From Bartonella callosciuri (lineage in GTDB: Bacteria; Pseudomonadota; Alphaproteobacteria; Rhizobiales; Rhizobiaceae): DNA of 64,000 bases. How positions within the stretch are numbered: the stretch's first letter is position 1; each line of letters begins with the position of its first letter. Shown here piece after piece: positions 20,638 through 30,250 of this stretch. A program made the translations under genes and the position numbers. Below the pieces are notes generated by a model, which had not been told where the DNA came from, searched no databases, and was given only the letters and a program-made list of their open reading frames with translations. Location of the stretch: assembly GCF_014203215.1 (NCBI RefSeq), contig NZ_JACHIM010000003.1, positions 230,761 to 294,760 of the forward strand, read 5' to 3'.

Positions 20638-23325
20638 ATGACTCAAATTGATAGCTTTAATTGTCGCAGAACTTTAAATGTTGGTGGCAAGGAGTATACT
20701 TATTACAACTTGATTGAAGCAGAGAAGAACGGGCTCGAAGGTGTTTCTCGTTTACCATTTTCGATGAAAGTGATTCTTGAAAATTTATTACGGTTTGAAG
20801 ATGGTCGTACGGTTAAACAAGAGGATATCTTAAACGTTGCTAAGTGGTTAAATGACAAAGGCAGTGCTGGTGCAGAAATTGCCTATCGACCTGCACGCGT
20901 TCTTATGCAAGATTTCACAGGTGTCCCTGCGGTTGTTGATCTTTCTGCGATGCGCGAGGCTATGGTCAAACTTGATGGTCAGGCTGAAAAAATCAATCCT
21001 CTTATTCCCGTTGATCTTATTATTGACCATTCAATTATCGTTGATGATTTTGGCACTCCCATGGCCTTTAAGGAGAATGTTGAGCATGAATATGAACGTA
21101 ATAGTGAACGCTATCGTTTCCTGAAGTGGGGGCAGCAAGCTTTTCAAAATTTTCGCGTTGTACCTCCAGGAACAGGGATTTGTCATCAGGTTAATCTAGA
21201 GTATTTAGCACAATGTGTGTGGATGAAAGATGAAGGGGGGCAGCAAACGATTTATCCTGATACCTGTGTGGGTACGGATTCCCATACAACTATGGTGAAT
21301 GGTTTGGGTGTTTTGGGTTGGGGTGTTGGTGGTATTGAAGCCGAAGCGGCAATGTTAGGCCAACCCGTTTCGATGTTGTTACCTGAAGTGATTGGTTTCC
21401 GTTTAACAGGCAAGCTTAAAGAAGGTGTAACGGCTACTGATTTAGTATTGACGGTGACACAAATTTTACGCAAGAAGGGCGTTGTTGGTAAGTTTGTTGA
21501 GTTTTTCGGTCCTGGCCTAGAACATATGACACTCGCTGATCGAGCGACGATTGGGAATATGGCGCCTGAATATGGGGCAACCTGTGGGTTTTTCCCAATT
21601 GATAAGGAAACAGTGCGTTATCTCAATATGACAGGGCGTGATGAACATCGGATAGCTTTAGTGGAGGCTTATTCCAAAGCACAAGGGATGTGGCATGATG
21701 AAGCCATAGCTGATCCCATTTTTAGTGATACAATTGAATTAGATATGGGAAGTGTTGTGCCTTCTATGGCTGGTCCTAAACGTCCTGAAGGGCGTATTGC
21801 ATTGGAAAGTGTTGCGCAAGGCTTTAAGAAAGCTTTGGTCGAGGATTATAAGAAGACTTATGGACAAAGTGACCGTTATCAGGTCGAAGGTGAGGAATAT
21901 ACGCTTGGCCACGGTGATATCGTGATTGCTGCAATTACCTCTTGCACGAATACATCAAATCCAAGCGTTCTTATTGCTGCAGGTCTTTTGGCACGTAATG
22001 CTGTGGCAAAAGGTCTCAAGAGCAAACCATGGGTTAAGACTTCTCTTGCGCCTGGATCACAAGTTGTTGAAGCTTATCTTCACAATTCAGGTCTACAAAA
22101 AGATTTGGACGCACTAGGGTTTAACTTAGTGGGGTTTGGATGCACGACATGTATTGGAAATTCTGGTCCTTTATACCCAGCTATTTCCAAAACAATTAAT
22201 GATAATAATTTAATTGCAGCTGCAGTTCTTTCAGGTAATCGTAATTTTGAAGGGCGTGTATCACCTGATGTGCAGGCGAATTATTTAGCTTCACCACCGC
22301 TCGTTGTTGCACACGCTTTGGTAGGAACGGTGTGTAAAGATTTAACAAAGGAGCCTCTCGGAGTCGGTTCAGATGGTCAACCCGTTTATTTGAGAGACAT
22401 TTGGCCAACTTCCAAGGAAATACAGGAATTTATCGAAAAGAATATCACGCGTAAGCTTTTTGCCGAAAAATATGCAGATGTTTTTAAGGGAGACGAAAAC
22501 TGGCAAAAAGTTCAGATTCCTACAGGGGCAACTTATTCTTGGGATGAGCAATCAACATATGTGCGTAATCCACCATATTTTGAGAATATGCAGAAGATTC
22601 CAGGTGTCTTACCGGATATTAAAAACGCACGGATTTTAGGTCTGTTTGGTGATAAAATCACAACAGATCATATTTCTCCTGCTGGTTCTATTAAAGCTGC
22701 TTCTCCTGCTGGAAAGTATTTAACCGATCATGGCGTTAAAGTGGCTGATTTTAACCAGTATGGGACCCGTCGTGGGAATCATGAAGTCATGATGCGCGGG
22801 ACCTTTGCTAATATTCGTATTCGTAATTTCATGCTCGGAGAAAATGGTCGTGAAGGAGGTTATACAATTCATTATCCTTCAGGAGAAGAGCAAGCAATTT
22901 ATGATGCAGCAATGGCATACAAGCAAGAAGGCGTTCCGCTCGTTGTATTTGCCGGTATTGAATATGGTAATGGGTCATCCCGTGATTGGGCTGCTAAGGG
23001 CACTAATCTTCTTGGTGTAAAAGCAGTGATTGCTCAATCTTTTGAGCGGATTCATCGTTCTAATCTTGTTGGTATGGGGATTGTTCCTTTTGTATTTGAA
23101 GAGGGTGCAAGCTGGCAGTCATTGGGTTTAAAAGGTGATGAAAAGATAACAATTGAAGGGATTCATAATTTAAAACCCCGTCAAAAGACTATTGCTACAA
23201 TTACTTTTTCTGATGGAACAAAAAAAACTGTTCCCTTGTTGTGCCGTATTGATACTGAAGATGAGTTGGATTATTTGCATCATGGTGGAATTTTGCAATA
23301 TGTTTTACGTAATCTAGCAGTTTAA
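20638..23325 (+). CDS. acnA: Aconitate hydratase A
   Basis: TCA-cycle enzyme converting citrate to isocitrate. The 895 residues match the AcnA/IRP1 type. The three [4Fe-4S] ligands are Cys436 in ITSCTNTSNPSV and Cys502 and Cys505 in GFGCTTCIGNSGPL. Other landmarks are VGTDSHTTMVNGLGVLGWGVGGIEAEAAMLGQP and the C-terminal-domain GIEYGNGSSRDWAAKGT. Single gene, divergent from ccmA; the upstream 230 bases are less AT-rich than most spacers here. Confidence 0.98.
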   Translation: MTQIDSFNCRRTLNVGGKEYTYYNLIEAEKNGLEGVSRLPFSMKVILENLLRFEDGRTVKQEDILNVAKWLNDKGSAGAEIAYRPARVLMQDFTGVPAVVDLSAMREAMVKLDGQAEKINPLIPVDLIIDHSIIVDDFGTPMAFKENVEHEYERNSERYRFLKWGQQAFQNFRVVPPGTGICHQVNLEYLAQCVWMKDEGGQQTIYPDTCVGTDSHTTMVNGLGVLGWGVGGIEAEAAMLGQPVSMLLPEVIGFRLTGKLKEGVTATDLVLTVTQILRKKGVVGKFVEFFGPGLEHMTLADRATIGNMAPEYGATCGFFPIDKETVRYLNMTGRDEHRIALVEAYSKAQGMWHDEAIADPIFSDTIELDMGSVVPSMAGPKRPEGRIALESVAQGFKKALVEDYKKTYGQSDRYQVEGEEYTLGHGDIVIAAITSCTNTSNPSVLIAAGLLARNAVAKGLKSKPWVKTSLAPGSQVVEAYLHNSGLQKDLDALGFNLVGFGCTTCIGNSGPLYPAISKTINDNNLIAAAVLSGNRNFEGRVSPDVQANYLASPPLVVAHALVGTVCKDLTKEPLGVGSDGQPVYLRDIWPTSKEIQEFIEKNITRKLFAEKYADVFKGDENWQKVQIPTGATYSWDEQSTYVRNPPYFENMQKIPGVLPDIKNARILGLFGDKITTDHISPAGSIKAASPAGKYLTDHGVKVADFNQYGTRRGNHEVMMRGTFANIRIRNFMLGENGREGGYTIHYPSGEEQAIYDAAMAYKQEGVPLVVFAGIEYGNGSSRDWAAKGTNLLGVKAVIAQSFERIHRSNLVGMGIVPFVFEEGASWQSLGLKGDEKITIEGIHNLKPRQKTIATITFSDGTKKTVPLLCRIDTEDELDYLHHGGILQYVLRNLAV

Positions 23326-23414
23326 ACCGCGTTTGTTTAGAAGTATTTTTAAATTCTTTCAGGTGGTTATTAAATTAGGAATTCATTTTTTTATGCCCAT
23401 CTTTGAGAATTCGA

Positions 23415-23444
23415 TTGACGTTGCCTTTAGGGTTGCGTTATAAA
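23415..23444 (+). promoter_or_regulatory. Probable sigma70 promoter of rpsT
   Basis: TTGACG at 23415-23420 and TATAAA at 23439-23444 with an 18-base spacer, about 110 bases upstream of rpsT. Good match by eye; start site not known. Confidence 0.5.
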
Positions 23445-23554
23445 CCGTGCGGTTATCAGCAGATTTATAGTTTTGCTTGGGTAGGATTTGTTTATATGGA
23501 TAGAGGTGTCGTTTAGACTCATTTTATCTAATGTGTTGAAAGAGAGATATATTT

Positions 23555-23821
23555 ATGGCGAATACACCTTCCGCTAGGAAAGCGGTGCGCAAAGTTGCTA
23601 TGCGCACGCAGGTTAATAAGGCCCGCCGTTCACGCGTTCGTACTTTTATGCGTAAGTTTGATGATGCTTTAGCTACTGGTGATAAGGCATCTGCGGAACT
23701 GGCATTTAAGAATTTTGAACCTGAAATTATGCGTGCAGTTTCCAAGGGGGTTTTTCATAAAAATGCTGCTGCACGAAAAGTGTCACGTTTAGCAAAACGT
23801 TTAAAGGCTCTTAGCGTTTAA
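23555..23821 (+). CDS. rpsT: 30S ribosomal protein S20
   Basis: An 88-residue basic helical protein that binds 16S rRNA early in 30S assembly. The N-terminus [31 protein letters not shown] and the C-terminal [16 protein letters not shown] are diagnostic. A GAGAG ribosome site precedes the ATG. Ends just before a terminator; dnaA follows, the conserved rpsT-dnaA order of this group. Confidence 0.97.
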   Translation: MANTPSARKAVRKVAMRTQVNKARRSRVRTFMRKFDDALATGDKASAELAFKNFEPEIMRAVSKGVFHKNAAARKVSRLAKRLKALSV

Positions 23822-23846
23822 GTTTTTTCCGTTTTTAGAAATTAGG

Positions 23847-23876
23847 CCAGCATCTCTACAGGTGCTGGTTTTTTTA
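23847..23876 (+). terminator. Rho-independent terminator of rpsT
   Basis: Eight-base stem CCAGCATC / GGTGCTGG (one G-U pair) with a TCTACA loop, followed by a run of eight or more T. Confidence 0.85.
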
Positions 23877-23959
23877 TTTTTTGATGGTCCTATACCTTTT
23901 TTAAAAGGTGGGGTTCTACAGCGAATCTTTTTATGAAAGAGTAGAACGCGTTTGTATGG

Positions 23960-23980
23960 TTATCCACAAGCTTTGTGGAT
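23960..23980. promoter_or_regulatory. DnaA-box palindrome upstream of dnaA
   Basis: A perfect DnaA box TTATCCACA at 23960-23968 overlaps an inverted TTTGTGGAT at 23972-23980, giving a near-perfect palindrome. Two facing DnaA sites about 550 bases before the dnaA start suggest autoregulation or DnaA titration. Confidence 0.5.
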
Positions 23981-24530
23981 TTTTGCAGAGTCTTTTTTGT
24001 CAAGTATTTTTATTTTTTTTTTTTTGATCTGACGAGATTCTTTATTATTGGTAAATTTAGAGAAAAAAAATGAATTGAATCAATAATTTTTCTCATTCCT
24101 TGTTTAGATGAGTAGGTTTATAGCGGCTTTTTAGAGATTTTTGATTTCATTTTAGCCTCTTGCATTTTATCTCTGGTGTTTTGTATGGTTCTTGCGAAAA
24201 CTAAAAACATACAGGGTTCACATCAGTTCCTTATCCTGTGTTATCTTGAGTTTAGAATGCTTTGGTTTAGGCTATATGGGCTCTCTGTTGGACAGGTTTT
24301 CTAACGCGTTTTTTAGTTTTTTGTTTGGTATGTTTGCCATGTTTGCCATTTTAGAAGAGTGGGTCATATCATGAGCATAAGTAGATTTTATTGGTCATCT
24401 TTGTTGATGGGGTTGTAATGAGACTATCCTAAGGGAGGGTGAGTAATCATTTGGGGTAGGACGTTTTGCCTTTGCTAAGTTAATTTTTAGCTTTTGGGTA
24501 AGACAAATTTAATTTTTATCAGGATGGAAG

Positions 24531-26096
24531 ATGGTGGATAAATTGAACTCGAAAGCTAGCTCCTTTAAAAAGGTTTCTGTAAATATCCTGTCGGCGGAGA
24601 AAATAGTTAATATGACGGGTAGTGGTGTGGCAGTCAGTAGAAATGCTTCCGGAGGGCATCCGGTTATTTCAGAGGAAGAAGGTGCGGCAGCTTTTGCGCG
24701 TGTTATGGCACAGTTAAAAGCGCAAGTTGGTATTGAAGCTTATACCAGTTGGTTTGGTCGCTTAAAGCTTGCTGAATATAGCCGTAATCTTGTAAAGCTT
24801 TCTGTTCCTACAGCATTCTTGCGTTCATGGATTAATAATCATTATGGTTCTCTTTTGACAAATTTGTGGAAACAAGAGAATTCAGCTGTTCTTCGTGTTG
24901 AAGTTATTGTTCGCGGTATGAAGCGTGTTTCAGGAGGTGTTGTCTGTAAAACGAATACAGCCCCTGTTGTCCTAGAAGAGCAAACGATGCCATCTTTTGT
25001 TGAGAATTACACAGAGCGTTCTGCAAAGAATCTGCAAGCAGGTGTTTTTGGTTCACCACTTGATTCTCGCTATAATTTTGAAAGTTTTGTGGAGGGTTCT
25101 TCTAATCGTGTTGCTTTAGCTGCTGCGCGTTCGATTGCAGAAGGGCATAAGAGTGCTTTAAGGTTTAATCCTCTTTTTATTCATGCATCTGTTGGTTTAG
25201 GAAAAACACATTTGCTTCAAGCTATTGCTGCTACTGCGCTGAAGCGTTTATCGTCTGCACGGGTTATTTATTTGACCGCTGAATATTTTATGTGGCGTTT
25301 TGCGACGGCTATTCGTGATAATGATGCTCTTTCTTTTAAAGAGCATCTTCGTGATATTGATCTTCTTATTATTGATGATATGCAATTTTTGCAGGGAAAG
25401 TCGATTCAGCACGAATTTTGTCATTTGCTTAATATGTTGCTTGATAGTGCGAAACAAGTTGTTGTGGCTGCGGATCGTCCACCAGCAGAACTAGAATCGC
25501 TTGATCTTCGTGTTCGGTCTCGTCTTCATGGAGGCGTGTCCCTTGAAATTGAAGCACCCGATTATGAGATGCGTCTAAAGATGCTGCATCAGCGGTTAAA
25601 GATAGCACAACAAGATGATAACACGATCGCAATTTCTGATGATATTCTAGAATATATTGCGAGAACAGTTCTAGGGTCGGGACGTGATATTGAAGGAGCT
25701 TTTAATCAGTTATTGTTCCGTCAGTCATTCGAGTCTGATTTATCCTTAGAACGGATTGATGAGTTATTGGGTCACTTGACACGTTCTGGTGAACCTAAAC
25801 GTATCCGGATCGAAGAAATTCAACGTACGGTTGCGCGTCATTATAATGTTTCTAAACAGGATTTGTTATCAAATCGTCGAACACGTACAGTTGTAAAGCC
25901 GCGACAGGTTGCAATGTATTTAGCGAAAGTGTTGACACCTCGTTCACTACCAGAAATTGGACGTCGTTTTGGTGGGCGTGATCATACGACAGTTTTACAC
26001 GCTGTCCGTAAAATTGAAGATTTGGTTTGTGGTGATCAGACATTAGCTAAAGAGCTTGAATTGCTTAAGCGGTTGATTGGAGAGCAAGCTGCATAA
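24531..26096 (+). CDS. dnaA: Chromosomal replication initiator DnaA
   Basis: DnaA opens the replication origin and loads the helicase. Domain I (about 50-130) has [12 protein letters not shown]. The AAA+ domain has Walker A ending in GLGKT (Gly224-Lys225-Thr226) and Walker [14 protein letters not shown]. The C-terminal DNA-binding domain has [24 protein letters not shown], the DnaA-box recognition helix. The 521-residue start at ATG 24531 gives a roughly 45-residue unconserved N-terminal lead; a later ATG at 24612 is an alternative. It is followed by dnaN and recF. Confidence 0.97.
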   Translation: MVDKLNSKASSFKKVSVNILSAEKIVNMTGSGVAVSRNASGGHPVISEEEGAAAFARVMAQLKAQVGIEAYTSWFGRLKLAEYSRNLVKLSVPTAFLRSWINNHYGSLLTNLWKQENSAVLRVEVIVRGMKRVSGGVVCKTNTAPVVLEEQTMPSFVENYTERSAKNLQAGVFGSPLDSRYNFESFVEGSSNRVALAAARSIAEGHKSALRFNPLFIHASVGLGKTHLLQAIAATALKRLSSARVIYLTAEYFMWRFATAIRDNDALSFKEHLRDIDLLIIDDMQFLQGKSIQHEFCHLLNMLLDSAKQVVVAADRPPAELESLDLRVRSRLHGGVSLEIEAPDYEMRLKMLHQRLKIAQQDDNTIAISDDILEYIARTVLGSGRDIEGAFNQLLFRQSFESDLSLERIDELLGHLTRSGEPKRIRIEEIQRTVARHYNVSKQDLLSNRRTRTVVKPRQVAMYLAKVLTPRSLPEIGRRFGGRDHTTVLHAVRKIEDLVCGDQTLAKELELLKRLIGEQAA

Positions 26097-26284
26097 TCTT
26101 TACGATTTTTCTTTCTCTGGAAAAGTTTCGCAGAGGGTTTAGTGAAGAGAGCTATCTTTTCTTATACAGGATTCACTTGCCATTTTAAGAGATGTTGAAT
26201 AAAGTTCAGTAGATGATTCTTAAGGGGATAGGTTGTTTCTCTAGAGAATTTCTATAGTTTTTGGTAAATTACAACAGGCATTTT

Positions 26285-27406
26285 ATGCGTATTATAGTTG
26301 ATCGTAATCAATTTCTCAGATCTCTTGGTCGTATTCACCGTGTGGTGGAGCGTCGTAATACTGTTCCCATTTTATCGAATGTGCTGATTGATGCAGAGAA
26401 TGGGAGTATACAATTAAAAGCGACGGATCTTGATTTAGAGGTTACAGAATCTTTTACAGTCAATGTTGAACAAGCAGGGGCAATAACTGTTCCTGCATAT
26501 TTGCTCTATGACATAGTTCGAAAACTTCCTGATGGTAGTGAAATTGTATTGTCAGTTGATGAGAATCAAGCAAGTACAATATCAGTTGTTTCAGGTTGTG
26601 CACATTTTCAGCTTCAGTGTCTTCCAAAGATAGATTTTCCAGAGTCACTTCCTGGGCAGTTTAGTTATCGTTTTTCTTTATCGGCATCGGGGTTAAAACA
26701 TTTACTTGATTGTACGCAATTTGCTATTTCTACTGAAGAGACTCGTTATTATCTTAATGGTATTTATTTTCACGTTATTAATGACGGTGTTCTGAAGCTG
26801 CGTTTAGTTGCAACCGATGGTCATCGTTTGGCGCAAGTTGATATGGAGGCGCCTTCAGATATTGATGGTATGCCAGGTGTCATTATTCCTCGTAAAGCCG
26901 TGGGAGAATTACAAAAGCTTCTTTCAGAAGAAGTTGATGGTGATGTATGTGTGGAGCTCTCAGAGACAAAGATTCGTTTTTCTGTAGGCTCTGTGGTTTT
27001 TACATCAAAGTTAATTGATGGAACATTTCCAGATTACCAGCGCGTTATTCCTCTTGGAAATGATAAAAAATTGATCGTTAATAGGCAGGATTTTTCTTCT
27101 GCGGTTGATCGTGTTTCGACAATTTCGAGTGATCGTGGGCGTGCAGTGAAGTTAACGATTGAGCAGGGGCAATTAAAGCTTGTCGTTAATAATCCTGATT
27201 CGGGGAGTGCAGAAGATCAATTAGCAGCCACTTACACATCTGATCCGCTTGAAATAGGGTTTAATTCACGTTATCTTTTGGATATTGCTGGACAACTTTC
27301 AAGTGACGAGATGGTTTTTATGTTAGCTGAATCTGCGGCTCCAGCACTGATTCGTGATAATGATGACACGGATGCGCTTTACGTGCTAATGCCTATTCGC
27401 GTTTAG
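26285..27406 (+). CDS. dnaN: DNA polymerase III sliding clamp (beta)
   Basis: The ring-shaped beta clamp that tethers polymerase III to DNA. The 373 residues from ATG 26285 begin MRIIVDRNQFLRSLGRIHRVVERRNTVPILSNVLID, the canonical first domain. ATDLDLEV, LVATDGHRLA and the closing ALYVLMPIRV are family signatures. A TTG at 26261 would add eight residues and is unlikely. It sits 188 bases after dnaA and 11 before recF. Confidence 0.97.
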   Translation: MRIIVDRNQFLRSLGRIHRVVERRNTVPILSNVLIDAENGSIQLKATDLDLEVTESFTVNVEQAGAITVPAYLLYDIVRKLPDGSEIVLSVDENQASTISVVSGCAHFQLQCLPKIDFPESLPGQFSYRFSLSASGLKHLLDCTQFAISTEETRYYLNGIYFHVINDGVLKLRLVATDGHRLAQVDMEAPSDIDGMPGVIIPRKAVGELQKLLSEEVDGDVCVELSETKIRFSVGSVVFTSKLIDGTFPDYQRVIPLGNDKKLIVNRQDFSSAVDRVSTISSDRGRAVKLTIEQGQLKLVVNNPDSGSAEDQLAATYTSDPLEIGFNSRYLLDIAGQLSSDEMVFMLAESAAPALIRDNDDTDALYVLMPIRV

Positions 27407-27417
27407 GGACTGTTATT

Positions 27418-28560
27418 TTGCAATGCGTGGCTGATCATGTGCACAAAGTCGCAGTGAGGCAGCTAAAGCTTGTACGTTATCGCAATTATTCTTCCTTTAA
27501 TATACGGTTTTCAGGTCAGCATGTGGTTTTTACTGGTCATAACGGTGCTGGTAAGACAAACCTTTTAGAAGCGTTGTCTTTTCTTTCTCCTGGTCGTGGT
27601 TTGCGGCGTGCGGCTTATTCTGATATTAGTTTTTCAGGCGGTGGAGGTGAAGGATTTGTTGTCTTTGCGCGTCTTGAATGTGCTCTTTATGGCGAAGTGA
27701 ATATTGGTACAGCTTTTGAAGTTGGCGATAACAGTCGAAAAGTACATATTAATGGTGTGAATGAAACAAGTGATTGCCTAGCAGATTACTGTCATATTAG
27801 TGTCCTGACTCCTTCAATGGATGGACTTTTTACAGGTCCTTCGCTTGAGCGCCGTCGTTTTTTGGATCGTATGGTTTTGGCGATTGATCCTTTGCATGGT
27901 CGCCGCATAGCAGATTATGATAGGGCGATGCGTGCACGTAATCGTTTGTTTTCTAATGAAAATGAAGATGGTGCTTGGTTTAATGCTTTAGAAAAGCAAA
28001 TGGCAGAACTGGCGACGGCTATTGCAGCTGCGCGTATTGATGTTATTCGGCTTTTAAATGACATGTTTGCACAAACGCCATCTCAGATACTTTTTCCGCG
28101 GGCTTTTTTGCAAATTGATGGTTTCTTAGAAACGGCGCTGAGTAAGATATCAGCTATTGAGGTTGAAGAACAATTTTGTGATCAGTTGTATCATAACCGC
28201 GCAATAGATCGTGCTGCTGGGCGGACATTAGAAGGTCCACACCGCACAGATTTACAGGTTTTTTATGCGGATAAAAATATGGCTGCAACATCTTGTTCAA
28301 CAGGTGAGCAAAAGGCTTTGCTGACAGGTTTGGTTTTGTGCCATGCACGTTTAACAGGCATGATGTCGGAGAGAGCGCCCATACTTCTTCTTGATGAGAT
28401 GGCAGCACATCTTGATTCTCATCGACGTGCTGCTTTATTTGATATTCTTGATGATTTGGGGGGACAAACATTTATGACAGGAACAGATCATATTTTGTTT
28501 GATGCTTTGAAAGGACGAGCAGAGTTTTTTGAGATTAAGGATGGAGCCTTATTGCAGTAA
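27418..28560 (+). CDS. recF: DNA replication and repair protein RecF
   Basis: RecF helps load RecA at gaps with RecO and RecR. Walker A is GHNGAGKT (about 40-47), the signature region is TSCSTGEQKALLTGL, and Walker B is ILLLDEMAAHLD. The usual N-terminal RQLKLVRYRNYSSF is present. The start is uncertain: TTG 27418 gives 380 residues, and later GTG codons are possible. The 11-base gap to dnaN indicates one operon. Confidence 0.95.
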   Translation: MQCVADHVHKVAVRQLKLVRYRNYSSFNIRFSGQHVVFTGHNGAGKTNLLEALSFLSPGRGLRRAAYSDISFSGGGGEGFVVFARLECALYGEVNIGTAFEVGDNSRKVHINGVNETSDCLADYCHISVLTPSMDGLFTGPSLERRRFLDRMVLAIDPLHGRRIADYDRAMRARNRLFSNENEDGAWFNALEKQMAELATAIAAARIDVIRLLNDMFAQTPSQILFPRAFLQIDGFLETALSKISAIEVEEQFCDQLYHNRAIDRAAGRTLEGPHRTDLQVFYADKNMAATSCSTGEQKALLTGLVLCHARLTGMMSERAPILLLDEMAAHLDSHRRAALFDILDDLGGQTFMTGTDHILFDALKGRAEFFEIKDGALLQ

Positions 28561-28608
28561 AAAACTGCTAATTTTTTAAAGGTGAAGGTCGAAAAGAAGA
28601 GGCTTACT

Positions 28609-29073
28609 ATGTCTGTAATTATAACGGTTTTAAATGGTCCTAATTTAAATTTTCTTGGTAGACGTGAGCCAGAAATTTATGGCTCTGAAACTCTAGAAGA
28701 TATTGAAAAACTTTGTAAGGAATGGGCAACAAGAACTGGTATGATAGTGCAGTTTCATCAAAGTAACTATGAGGGTCAATTGGTAGAATGGATACAGGCA
28801 GCCATTGGAGTGAGTGCTGGATTAATTATCAATCCAGCTGCTTATAGCCACACATCTATTGCAATTCTTGATGCCTTAAAGATGTTTTCAGGGCCAAAAG
28901 TAGAGGTCCATTTATCTCATATTTATCAACGTGAGGCTTTTCGACACCATTCGTATACATCTATAGGTGTGGATGCAATCATTGCCGGTTGTGGGAGTGA
29001 TGGATATAGGTTTGCGTTTGAATATCTCGCTAGGAGGCTTAAATTTTCTATAAAAGGATCAAAACTTGTATAA
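28609..29073 (+). CDS. aroQ: 3-dehydroquinate dehydratase, type II
   Basis: Third step of the shikimate pathway. The 154 residues begin MSVIITVLNGPNLNFLGRREPEIYG, with the catalytic tyrosine at the end of that block. NPAAYSHTSIAILDAL and VEVHLSHIYQREAFRHHSY carry the active-site histidines. I prefer ATG 28609, which has a GAAGAGG site upstream; a GTG at 28582 would add nine residues. It follows recF by about 50 bases. Confidence 0.96.
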   Translation: MSVIITVLNGPNLNFLGRREPEIYGSETLEDIEKLCKEWATRTGMIVQFHQSNYEGQLVEWIQAAIGVSAGLIINPAAYSHTSIAILDALKMFSGPKVEVHLSHIYQREAFRHHSYTSIGVDAIIAGCGSDGYRFAFEYLARRLKFSIKGSKLV

Positions 29074-29186
29074 TAACGATAAGGGCATTTGAATTTACTT
29101 GATAATTCTTTTTAAATAGATAAGTGTATTATTAAGGCTTAGCTATTTTTTGTGGTGATTTCCGATATAGATGATGGATAGGTGAA

Positions 29187-30158
29187 ATGAGAGACTTTGT
29201 TAAACAAATAAAGATACTCGTGATTTTAGGGGTGACGTTTCTTTTATCGGGTTGTAAAATTGATGTTCTTCAGCCATCAGGTTATATAGCACGTCAACAG
29301 CTTGTTTTGATTATTGTTTGTGTTGCTGTTATGCTTTGCGTTGTAATCCCAGTGATGGTGAGTGTGGTGTTTTTAGCCATTAAATATCGTGCATCGAATA
29401 CGACAAAAGAGTATTTACCTGAGTGGGGCCATTCAAATAAAATTGAAGCCTTTATGTGGGGTATTCCAGTTGTTATCGTGACGGTTTTAGGTGCGTTGAC
29501 AGCTTATTATACCTATGAGCTTGAGCCAGAGAATCCACTTCCGGTGGAAGTTGTTGGTGAAGGAAAACCGTTACAAGTCAATGTTGTCGCTCTTGATTGG
29601 AAATGGCTCTTTATTTATCCTGAGTACAATGTTGCATCGATCAATGAAATTTATGCACCTGAAGGCCGTCAGGTTTTGTTACAGTTAACATCAGAGAGTT
29701 CTGTTAATGCTTTTTGGGTGCCAAAATTGGGTACAGTTCTTTATGCTATGCCGCAGATGAATTCTAAGTTGCATTTAGTAGCTGAAGAACAAGGAGTGTT
29801 CAAAGGAAGCTCAGCAAATTATAGCGGAGATGGTTTTGCAAATATGCGGTTTCAGTGGCATTCTGTGTCTTTGCAGGATTTTAATGATTGGATTGCTAAA
29901 GCACGGGCTAATGGCCAAGTTCTTGATCGTGCATCCTATCGTCAGCTTTCTATCGCGCCTCGTATGGGTGATGTTGCTGCGAAAGAAAAAGATGCTGAAG
30001 TGCGTTATTTTGCACCTGTTGAGAAGCGGCTCTACTACCGGATTGTTAATCGATGTGTTGATGAAAATACGGTGTGTAATGAAAAGTTAATGAAGCGTGC
30101 CGCAGCTCAGACACTTTGGGGTGCACTTTGTTCAGTTTTTGATCCTGGCGTTATTTAA
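29187..30158 (+). CDS. cyoA: Cytochrome bo3 ubiquinol oxidase subunit II
   Basis: Subunit II of a heme-copper quinol oxidase in the inner membrane. It is a lipoprotein: the signal segment ends in the lipobox LLSGC with Cys23 as the lipid site. Two membrane helices (about 40-65 and 85-108) precede a periplasmic cupredoxin domain. That domain has ALDWKWLFIYPEYNVASINE and lacks the CuA ligands, as expected for a quinol oxidase. First gene of cyoABCD. Confidence 0.97.
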   Translation: MRDFVKQIKILVILGVTFLLSGCKIDVLQPSGYIARQQLVLIIVCVAVMLCVVIPVMVSVVFLAIKYRASNTTKEYLPEWGHSNKIEAFMWGIPVVIVTVLGALTAYYTYELEPENPLPVEVVGEGKPLQVNVVALDWKWLFIYPEYNVASINEIYAPEGRQVLLQLTSESSVNAFWVPKLGTVLYAMPQMNSKLHLVAEEQGVFKGSSANYSGDGFANMRFQWHSVSLQDFNDWIAKARANGQVLDRASYRQLSIAPRMGDVAAKEKDAEVRYFAPVEKRLYYRIVNRCVDENTVCNEKLMKRAAAQTLWGALCSVFDPGVI

Positions 30159-30250
30159 AATATCGCGAGTGTTCTAGAGTATTGATTAAGAAAGAGTCCT
30201 TTTAAATGAGGTTTCTTTTAAAGTAGAATTCATTTGATATGGGTTAAGAA

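Larger units (their letters stand above)
23822..24530. other. rpsT-dnaA intergenic region
   Basis: About 700 bases holding the rpsT terminator, a DnaA-box palindrome and presumably the dnaA promoter. No further gene is convincing. In this group the replication origin usually lies elsewhere (near hemE), and I see no cluster of DnaA boxes here to call it oriC. Confidence 0.5.

Noticed and set aside
24192..24374. 60-codon open frame upstream of dnaA
   Set aside because: No conserved motif and a weak start; lies in the dnaA regulatory spacer.
23822..24530. Replication origin upstream of dnaA
   Set aside because: Only one DnaA-box pair and no cluster of boxes or strongly AT-rich repeats of 13-mer type that I can point to; the origin in this group is usually near hemE.
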